This document shows, piece after piece, positions 5,700 to 10,443 of a DNA stretch of 12,226 nt. Every line of letters begins with the position of its first letter. The first letter of the stretch is position 1. Position numbers and translations under genes: made by a program. Origin of the DNA: Candidatus Doudnabacteria bacterium RIFCSPHIGHO2_02_FULL_46_11 (GTDB lineage Bacteria > Patescibacteriota > Doudnabacteria > UBA920 > 2-02-FULL-46-11). The notes beneath the pieces are model-generated. The model saw only the letters and a list, made by a program, of their open reading frames with translations. It was not told where the DNA came from and did not search any database. The stretch lies in assembly GCA_001779955.1 (NCBI GenBank), contig MFES01000030.1, positions 1,663 to 13,888 on the forward strand, written 5' to 3'.

Positions 5700-6632
5700 A
5701 TGAATAAATATTTTATAGGTCCGTGGTTAGTGGTTATTGCCGCGCTTTTATGGGCGGTTGATGCTCCGTTCCGCAAGTTTTTAACGGAAGATTTGTCTTC
5801 GGCAACAATTGTGTTTATGGAGCATATTTTGATTGCCGTTTTGGTGTTGGTGTTCCTCGGAAAATACTTGAAGGAAATGAAGAACTTGGCCTGGCGCGAA
5901 TGGCTGGCTGTAATTTTTATAGGCTTGGGCGGTTCGGCCTTGGCTACCGTATTTTTTACGCAAAGTTTTCACTATGTCAGCCCGACCGTGGCGATCTTAC
6001 TGCAAAAACTTCAACCGATTTTTGCTATTTTACTCGCCGCTTTAGTGCTTAAAGAAAATTTTTCAAAAAAATTCTGGCTCTGGGCCGTAGTGGCTCTGTT
6101 TGGCGCGTATCTGGTAAGCTTTCCGGATTTAAGGGTTTCGGGTTTAAACTTTACCGGCGGCTCACTCGGAGTTTTGTTTGCCGTACTGGCCGCTTTTTTC
6201 TGGGGCGGCTCAACCGTTTTTGGCCGGTACGTACTGAAGAAGGTTAGTTTTCAGGCCATGACTGCGGTGCGTTTTCTGACCGCTCTTTTCTTCCTATTCT
6301 GGATTGCATTATTTAATGGCGGACTGGGGCAGGTAACTACTGCATCGGGTAAAGACTGGTTGTTTGTATTTATTATTGCCGTTTTGGCCGGTTTTGTTTC
6401 GCTCTTTATTTACTACAAAGGGCTGCAAAGCACCAAAGCCAGCATTGCCACTTTGGGCGAGCTGGTCTTTGTACCCTCGGCCGTAATTGTAAATTGGATT
6501 TTCCTTGACGCAACGCTCGAATGGGGCCAAATTGCGGGCGGTTTGATATTGCTTCTGGCGATGATTAAACTGTCGCGTATAAACGCATTCTACGATTCGC
6601 GCGAATTGGAGAATAGTTCGGCGGTAGTTTAA
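5700..6632 (+). CDS. EamA/DMT-family transporter, probable riboflavin importer
   Basis: A 310-residue membrane protein with about ten predicted helices and two EamA repeats (roughly residues 8-140 and 155-292). Each repeat ends in the family signature: QKLQPIFAILLAALVLKEN in the first and GELVFVPSAVIVNWIFLD in the second. DMT transporters move small metabolites across the inner membrane. The FMN riboswitch immediately upstream is the strongest clue to the substrate: EamA proteins under RFN control, such as the RibN type, import riboflavin. The FAD synthetase two genes upstream would use it. The last codons (residues 296-305) lie in palindrome-like sequence P6, so the C-terminal tail after the last helix appears to be repeat-derived. 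A good bidirectional terminator follows. Transporter class is certain; riboflavin specificity is inferred from the riboswitch. Confidence 0.88.
   Translation: MNKYFIGPWLVVIAALLWAVDAPFRKFLTEDLSSATIVFMEHILIAVLVLVFLGKYLKEMKNLAWREWLAVIFIGLGGSALATVFFTQSFHYVSPTVAILLQKLQPIFAILLAALVLKENFSKKFWLWAVVALFGAYLVSFPDLRVSGLNFTGGSLGVLFAVLAAFFWGGSTVFGRYVLKKVSFQAMTAVRFLTALFFLFWIALFNGGLGQVTTASGKDWLFVFIIAVLAGFVSLFIYYKGLQSTKASIATLGELVFVPSAVIVNWIFLDATLEWGQIAGGLILLLAMIKLSRINAFYDSRELENSSAVV
6587..6614. repeat. Palindrome P6, degenerate, inside the EamA 3' coding end
   Basis: Left arm ATTCTACG, core ATTCGCGCGAAT, right arm TGGAGAAT, with one mismatch and one G-T pair. The left arm and core match P3 except for one base. 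It encodes part of the tail FYDSRELEN of the transporter, beyond the last membrane helix. Confidence 0.75.
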
Positions 6633-6638
6633 AAAAAG

Positions 6639-6662
6639 ACCGGCCAAACGCCGGTTTTTTTT
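6639..6662 (+). terminator. Strong bidirectional intrinsic terminator after EamA
   Basis: ACCGGC 6639-6644 pairs with GCCGGT 6650-6655 around CAAAC, followed by a run of T (6655-6662). A seven-base A-run precedes the stem, so the same hairpin would also end transcription on the - strand. It closes the flavin transporter unit seven bases after its stop codon. Confidence 0.9.
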
Positions 6663-6675
6663 ATTATCACCTATA

Positions 6676-6704
6676 ATTATACACCATATTTACAAAACCG
6701 TCAA
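6676..6704 (-). promoter_or_regulatory. Sigma-70-like promoter on the - strand
   Basis: Read on the - strand: TTGACG (6704-6699), a 17-base spacer and TATAAT (6681-6676). This is a very good match, but transcription would start near 6669 and meet the bidirectional terminator about ten bases later, giving an RNA of only about 40 bases. It may be chance in an A/T-rich gap or the source of a tiny transcript. Confidence 0.4.
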
Positions 6705-6727
6705 GTTTATGATAGGATAATAAAACT

Positions 6728-7915
6728 ATGGAATTTGAGGAGCTGAAAAAAGTGGAATGGGAATTTCTCATAACCCGTAAAGAGCGCTTATTGTGCCGCT
6801 CTTTGCACGATATGTCTCTCAAATATACTGCTCGCACCACAGGAATAAAAAATTCTTCGGATTACGTTATTAGGCTCAATGACGGTGAAATATTGCATGA
6901 CAAGCAGGGATTACAAAACATACGCGATCATTTTAAAGGAAACATCAAAAATTTAATAAATTTTCGCGACCGCCTGAAAAAATATGTAAGTGAGTATGAT
7001 AAGGTTGCTGAACAAGTAGAAAAAATTGATGTCAGAAAATTATCTAATAAGAAGATTAGGAGACAGGTAAAAGTATTTTTAACCGCGGCTTTGCGAGCGG
7101 GAACTTTTTTGCATACAATGGCTGCTGCCGATAAGGCGCTGTCAGAGGAAATATTAAAGTTGCTGCCGGCTGACAGTGAAGCCTACCAAAAAGAAATGTT
7201 ACGCACACTGACTTTTCCGCTTAAAGAAAACTTACATTTTTTTGAGGCAAAGTCTTTTTTACGTTTGGTGGGTGCTTATAAAAGGAAAGATAAAGCTTTT
7301 AAAAAATTACTGTCCTCACATCTACGAAATTTTTCGTGGGTTGGTGCTCGTTACCGATGGGAACAGGCCTGGACCGAGCGGGATTTGTTAAACCGTATCA
7401 GGGATTTTTTATCGCAAAATAAGAAGCCAGATGTGGAATTAAAGAAATTAAATAGCTTACGGCAAGAGAGAAAAAGAGCAGCTACGAAGTTGTTGAAAAA
7501 AATGGGTGTTAAAAAAACCGCCAAGCTAGCCGTTTTATCAAGCCTGGCGCGCGAGTATGCTTATTTGCGCACTTGGCGGACCGACGTAGTATATCGCTCG
7601 TTATTTCGAGCCAGCGTTCTGTTAAAAGAAATTGTTAAGCACGCGGGCGGAAATGTGAGTGATATAGATTTTTATACTATTCCCGAGGTAGTCGAAATGG
7701 CGCAAATTGTGAAAAATTCTGTGCCCTCGAGTGAGCTGAAAAAAAGAAAAGAATATTTTGTGACAGGCGAACATAAGGGCGAATTGTTTCTCTTTTCCGG
7801 CAGAGAATGGCGAAGTAAATTTCAAAAGTTTTTATTATCCCAAAAAACCAACCAGCTTTCGGGAGAAATTGCCTTTCCGGGTAAGGTAAAAGGTAACACC
7901 TACATCTATTCTTAA
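6728..7915 (+). CDS. PEP-synthase/PEP-utilising-like protein, cut off before the mobile His domain
   Basis: This 395-residue, mostly helical, charged protein resembles the helical linker region of PEP-utilising enzymes (PEP synthase and pyruvate phosphate dikinase relatives). Similar segments are VEKIDVRKLSNKKIRR (about 97-112), LSSHLRNFSWVGARYRWEQAWTERDLLNRIRDFL (195-228, quoted here as separate pieces: HLRNFSWVGARYR and AWTERDLLNRI), SSLAREYAYLRTWRTDVVYR, and the end LSGEIAFPGKVKGNTYI. The last segment is where the phosphohistidine domain normally begins, yet the protein stops three codons later. Codons 393-395 and the TAA lie inside palindrome P7, so the element supplies the end of the protein. 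No ATP-grasp domain and no catalytic histidine motif are present. It may be a remnant or a repurposed domain. AGGA 6714-6717 lies ten bases before the ATG. Function unknown. Confidence 0.6.
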   Translation: MEFEELKKVEWEFLITRKERLLCRSLHDMSLKYTARTTGIKNSSDYVIRLNDGEILHDKQGLQNIRDHFKGNIKNLINFRDRLKKYVSEYDKVAEQVEKIDVRKLSNKKIRRQVKVFLTAALRAGTFLHTMAAADKALSEEILKLLPADSEAYQKEMLRTLTFPLKENLHFFEAKSFLRLVGAYKRKDKAFKKLLSSHLRNFSWVGARYRWEQAWTERDLLNRIRDFLSQNKKPDVELKKLNSLRQERKRAATKLLKKMGVKKTAKLAVLSSLAREYAYLRTWRTDVVYRSLFRASVLLKEIVKHAGGNVSDIDFYTIPEVVEMAQIVKNSVPSSELKKRKEYFVTGEHKGELFLFSGREWRSKFQKFLLSQKTNQLSGEIAFPGKVKGNTYIYS

Positions 7916-7939
7916 ATTCTTAAGAATTTAAGAATAGAT
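7904..7939. repeat. Palindrome P7, perfect, 36 bases
   Basis: Perfect loopless palindrome: left half ATCTATTCTTAA then ATTCTT, right half AAGAAT then TTAAGAATAGAT; core ATTCTTAAGAAT. It begins exactly at codon 393 of the PEP-utilising-like gene, provides its stop codon and ends six bases before the third winged-helix gene. P8, behind that gene, matches it at 28 of 32 aligned bases. Confidence 0.95.
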
Positions 7940-7945
7940 AACAAA

Positions 7946-8215
7946 ATGAAAAGCTTTAAGCAAATTGAACGAAGGGTTAAAGGTTTTGCCAATCATCGAA
8001 GGGTTGAAATAATGTTTTTATTGTATAAAAAACCTGAACTTTCTCTGCAGGGAATTTCGGATGAACTGCGCATTAATTTTAGGACTGCTTCAGAGCACGT
8101 TCGTCGTTTAGCGATTTCCGGCATGGTTGTCAAAAGGCACGAAGGTAATGAGGTCCGCCACAAATTGACTTCAATCGGCAGAAACGTTCTTAAATTCTTA
8201 AGAATATTGGAATAG
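7946..8215 (+). CDS. ArsR-like winged-helix regulator, copy C
   Basis: An 89-residue single-domain winged-helix protein, more distant from copies A and B. It opens with KQIERRVKGFANHRRVEIMFLL, has the HTH LQGISDELRINFRTASEHVRRL (about residues 34-55) and a wing with KRHEGNEVRHKL. The recognition helix NFRTASEHVRRL differs from those of A and B, and the flanking palindromes also differ (core ATTCTTAAGAAT, arms TTCTTAA), consistent with matched specificity. The gene is bracketed by P7 and P8; P8 encodes its last residues (VLKFLRILE) and its TAG stop. There is no visible Shine-Dalgarno sequence before the ATG. There are no metal-binding cysteines. It probably regulates itself and perhaps the downstream deoxyribosyltransferase-like gene; that role is inferred. 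Confidence 0.85.
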   Translation: MKSFKQIERRVKGFANHRRVEIMFLLYKKPELSLQGISDELRINFRTASEHVRRLAISGMVVKRHEGNEVRHKLTSIGRNVLKFLRILE

Positions 8216-8217
8216 AT
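8186..8217. repeat. Palindrome P8, degenerate copy of P7
   Basis: Aligned to 7908-7939, 28 of 32 bases are identical, including the full core ATTCTTAAGAAT and the final GAATAGAT. The right arm has three changes (ATTG for TTAA) that break outer pairing. It forms the last ten codons and the stop of winged-helix gene C, making P7 and P8 direct repeats around that gene. Confidence 0.85.
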
Positions 8218-8231
8218 GTCGGATAAGAAAT

Positions 8232-8633
8232 ATGAAAATATTTATCGCTTATAGATTTACAGGGGTAGAGTTTGCCGAATTGCAAAACACGGTTGGCGTT
8301 TTGTGCAAGAAGCTGACTGAAGCCGGACATAGCGTTTTCTCCACGCTTGATAGGGAGGATTACTATAAGCAAAATAAATCCACTACAGGAGACATTATTA
8401 AGGAGGCCTTTTCTGAAATCGAAAAAGCCGATATTTTTGTCGCCCTGGTCAATTCTGTTGAAAAAAGCGAAGGCCAATTAATAGAAATAGGCTTTGTCAA
8501 GGCTTTGGATAAAAAGTTTATTTTATTGATAAAAAATGAGCTAAGAAGTGTACATTTACGGTATTTGGCTGATAAAGTTATTGAATTTTCAGACATGGAG
8601 GATTTATACAAAAAAATTTCCAATATTTCCTAG
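8232..8633 (+). CDS. Nucleoside 2-deoxyribosyltransferase-like protein
   Basis: This 133-residue protein has the Rossmann-like fold signature of the nucleoside 2-deoxyribosyltransferase superfamily. It opens with MKIFIAYRFTG, followed by a helix, VFSTLD, and a helix with SEIEKADIFVALV. It then has EGQLIEIGFVKALDKKFILLI, the position of the catalytic Glu (Glu85 in GQLIEIG) and of the G-x-A-x-x-x-K element. Length is about right for the family. Members cleave or exchange the N-glycosidic bond of deoxynucleosides or their monophosphates; related TIR-type proteins cleave NAD, but the TIR motifs are not evident here. GGATAAG lies shortly before ATG 8232, an acceptable ribosome binding site. It follows regulator C after 16 bases and may be co-transcribed. 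A nucleotide-salvage role fits a reduced genome; the substrate is unknown. Confidence 0.68.
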   Translation: MKIFIAYRFTGVEFAELQNTVGVLCKKLTEAGHSVFSTLDREDYYKQNKSTTGDIIKEAFSEIEKADIFVALVNSVEKSEGQLIEIGFVKALDKKFILLIKNELRSVHLRYLADKVIEFSDMEDLYKKISNIS

Positions 8634-8678
8634 GGGGTAATACCGATTTTGAGACAATATATGTTATGATTATCAGTG

Positions 8679-8713
8679 ACTTTCTACTAACTACTTTCTA
8701 CTAACTACTTACC
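8679..8713 (+). repeat. Heptamer tandem repeat upstream of rseP
   Basis: Five 7-base units: ACTTTCT, ACTAACT, ACTTTCT, ACTAACT, ACTTACC. Read in another phase they contain ACTACTT and TCTACTA, the same unit as the array before frr (3252-3300). As there, the array directly precedes a start codon (ATG 8720) with no Shine-Dalgarno sequence in between. Confidence 0.9.
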
Positions 8714-8719
8714 AACAAA

Positions 8720-9787
8720 ATGCTAACAATAATTTCTTTCTTTTTAGTACTGTTAGTTCTGGTTTTGGTCCACGAATGGGGGCATTTTTTTGCCGCCAAG
8801 AAAACCGGCATGACGGTTGAGGAATTCGGTTTTGGTTTCCCGCCTCGCGCGGCATCAATAGTTAAAAACGGAACACGTTATTCTTTTAACTGGCTACCGC
8901 TTGGCGGATTCGTAAAAATTCAGGGTGAAAACGGCGAAGACGAAAGCCCGGGCTCCTTTAGCACAAAATCGGTACCGGCTCGTTTTATAGTGCTCGCGGC
9001 GGGCGTAATTATGAATTTGGTTCTGGCCTGGGTACTTTTATCCGCTTCTTTAACGTTTGGCACTCCTCAAGCCGTAGGTCTAACTAACGGCGACGCGGCA
9101 AAAAATAATTTACGCGTGGTAGTTGGCGCAGTTGCTTCGGGTTCGCCGGCTGAAGCGGCCGGCTTTGAATCAGGCGATGTAATTTACAAGGTCAATGGCG
9201 AAGACATTGTTTCGGTTAAGGCGTTTCAGGAAAAAACATTAGCTCTCGCCGGAAACGAGGTGGTTTACGATGTATCGCGGGAGAACGGCCCGGAAACTCT
9301 GAAGGCCACACCGAGGCAAAATCCGCCGGCCGGCCAAGGCGCGCTTGGCGTGCAGTTGGCGGAAGTGGCGGACGTTTCTTATCCGTGGTATCAGGCCATC
9401 GGCAAGGGTTTGGTTTTAACCTGGGAATATCTTAAGCTCACTCTTTCCGGATTTGGGCAATTGATCGGCGGGCTTTTTGGCGGCCCGGGAGTTTCCGGCG
9501 AGGTGGCCGGACCAATTGGCATTGCCGTACTGACCGGCAAGTTTGCCAAAATCGGTATTGTCGCTTTAATGCAGTTTACGGCGCTCTTGTCTATCAACTT
9601 GGCGGTGATAAACGCTTTGCCTATTCCGGCCTTAGATGGCGGAAGAATTTTGTTTTTACTTATAGAAGGCATACGCGGCAAAAAGGTGCGGGCGAAAGTC
9701 GAGCAGTGGTCGCATGCCATAGGCTTTGCGCTCCTATTGGCTTTGATGCTTTTGGTGACAATTGCCGATGTGCTGAAGCTGTTTTAG
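8720..9787 (+). CDS. rseP: Site-2 intramembrane zinc metalloprotease RseP
   Basis: The 355-residue protein is an M50 site-2 protease, which cleaves membrane-embedded substrates such as anti-sigma factors and remnant signal peptides. The zinc site is in the first helix as HEWGH (residues 18-22). The third ligand motif is NALPIPALDGG (298-308). A single PDZ domain spans about 115-200 with GSPAEAAGFESGDVIYKVNG, and the conserved AGPIGIAV is at 263-270. Length fits the short one-PDZ form (about 350-370) rather than the two-PDZ E. coli form. About four membrane helices are seen. It is preceded by the heptamer repeat without a ribosome binding site. A GC hairpin with a T-run follows the stop. The usual neighbours dxr and bamA are not present. 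Confidence 0.94.
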   Translation: MLTIISFFLVLLVLVLVHEWGHFFAAKKTGMTVEEFGFGFPPRAASIVKNGTRYSFNWLPLGGFVKIQGENGEDESPGSFSTKSVPARFIVLAAGVIMNLVLAWVLLSASLTFGTPQAVGLTNGDAAKNNLRVVVGAVASGSPAEAAGFESGDVIYKVNGEDIVSVKAFQEKTLALAGNEVVYDVSRENGPETLKATPRQNPPAGQGALGVQLAEVADVSYPWYQAIGKGLVLTWEYLKLTLSGFGQLIGGLFGGPGVSGEVAGPIGIAVLTGKFAKIGIVALMQFTALLSINLAVINALPIPALDGGRILFLLIEGIRGKKVRAKVEQWSHAIGFALLLALMLLVTIADVLKLF

Positions 9788-9805
9788 GCCTAGAAAATCA
9801 GATTT

Positions 9806-9833
9806 GGGCGGCTGCGCTAGTACGCCGTTTTTT
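9806..9833 (+). terminator. Intrinsic terminator after rseP
   Basis: GGCG 9807-9810 can pair with CGCC 9823-9826 (or CGGC with GCCG), followed by GTTTTTT ending at 9833. The stem is short but GC-rich, and it lies 19 bases after the rseP stop, directly before the next promoter. Confidence 0.6.
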
Positions 9834-9835
9834 AT

Positions 9836-9864
9836 TTGACGTTGAAAAGATATAACCGTAGAAT
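9836..9864 (+). promoter_or_regulatory. Sigma-70 promoter for the structured RNA
   Basis: TTGACG (9836-9841), a 17-base spacer and TAGAAT (9859-9864). This is among the best promoters in the window and points into a region without a credible coding sequence. The start point would be near 9871. Confidence 0.75.
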
Positions 9865-9870
9865 ATAGCT

Positions 9871-10380
9871 ACAAGAACATTGAGTCGGTCGGCGGTCGAG
9901 TTGCGGCTTCGGAAGTGCCGTTGAGGGGGACTCGTTCCGAGTCGTAGCCAAACCGCCGATCGGCTTGAATTCAAAAGTTGTTTTGACAGTATATTCCTGG
10001 TCTGCACCGGGCTCTCGGGGCTCCACTAACGGAGCCATCCTACTTGAGTCGTAGGGTTGCGGGTGAGCATAGCCCTATTAGGTTTAGTGAGCACGGCTTC
10101 CGGTTGATGTGCCCTTCTGGGCAAGTTCAGCCATTAACCGGTAGAGCTAGCCGCTCCTGCCTTCGGTGCGGATCAGGTCCGATTTCAAGGTTCGCAGTGA
10201 GTTCGTGAAAGGTCGTTGGCCGAGCGACCCAAACGTTCGCATTGCGGACCCCCTAAACAAGGTCAAGGAGGATGATCGTGTTTCACGCTTGCTGGCAGAT
10301 CTGCCAAATGTGCGCAAGTGCGTACGCGGCCCCTCCTTGGCCTTGTCGTCGTTTCGGCAAGGCCTTCTCCATTCTTTATG
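9871..10380 (+). ncRNA. Large structured non-coding RNA, family not recognised
   Basis: About 500 bases between rseP and proS have no convincing protein but many strong helices, and the sequence is clearly richer in G+C than its surroundings. A 15-pair stem joins 9882-9896 to 9952-9966 with three G-U pairs and encloses a perfect GACTCG/CGAGTC hairpin (9929-9943). Further hairpins are 10019-10036 (GGCTCC/GGAGCC), 10039-10055 (CCTAC/GTAGG), 10100-10141 (CCGGTT/AACCGG) around TGCCC/GGGCA, 10211-10229 (GGTCG/CGACC), 10288-10318 (CTTGC/GCAAG) around TGGCAGATCTGCCA, and 10339-10364 (GGCCTTG/CAAGGCC) followed by a T-rich tail. A good promoter lies upstream. I saw no RNase P signature (GAGGAAAGTC, ACAGAAA) and no tmRNA signature (tRNA-like ends, ALAA tag). 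A 71-codon open frame at 10166 is probably accidental. RNA status is well supported; identity is open, and both ends are approximate. Confidence 0.7.
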
Positions 10381-10390
10381 ATAGTTATAG

Positions 10391-10421
10391 TTGCGGGGTT
10401 TTTTATGTTTTATGGTATAAT
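10391..10421 (+). promoter_or_regulatory. Extended -10 promoter before proS
   Basis: TATAAT (10416-10421) is preceded by TGG, forming an extended -10. A weak TTGCGG (10391-10396) lies 19 bases upstream. The start would be near 10428, about 16 bases before the proS ATG, with GGCGGG (10426-10431) possibly serving as part of the ribosome binding region. Confidence 0.6.
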
Positions 10422-10443
10422 TTAGGCGGGTAAAAAAGCAATT

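Noticed and set aside
3909..8215. The winged-helix genes as antitoxins of toxin-antitoxin pairs
   Set aside because: None has a small partner gene beside it; the neighbours are ribF-like, transporter and deoxyribosyltransferase-like genes.
3873..8217. The palindromes as a CRISPR array
   Set aside because: The units are few, differ in their arms, and are separated by whole genes rather than short spacers of equal length.
8232..8633. TIR-domain NADase of an anti-phage system
   Set aside because: The GQLIEIG plus ALDKKF pattern fits deoxyribosyltransferases better, and no defence partner gene is adjacent.
8641..8675. Promoter TTGAGA with TATGAT before rseP
   Set aside because: The two boxes are only ten bases apart, and no other pairing gives an acceptable spacer.
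9871..10380. RNase P RNA or tmRNA
   Set aside because: The universal RNase P segments (GAGGAAAGTC, ACAGAAA) and the tmRNA ends with an ALAA-type tag frame are not visible. A covariance-model search should decide.
10166..10381. A 71-codon open frame on the + strand in the rseP-proS gap
   Set aside because: It lies wholly in the hairpin-rich region, has no ribosome binding site, resembles no family I know, and its composition follows RNA stems rather than codon use of the neighbours.
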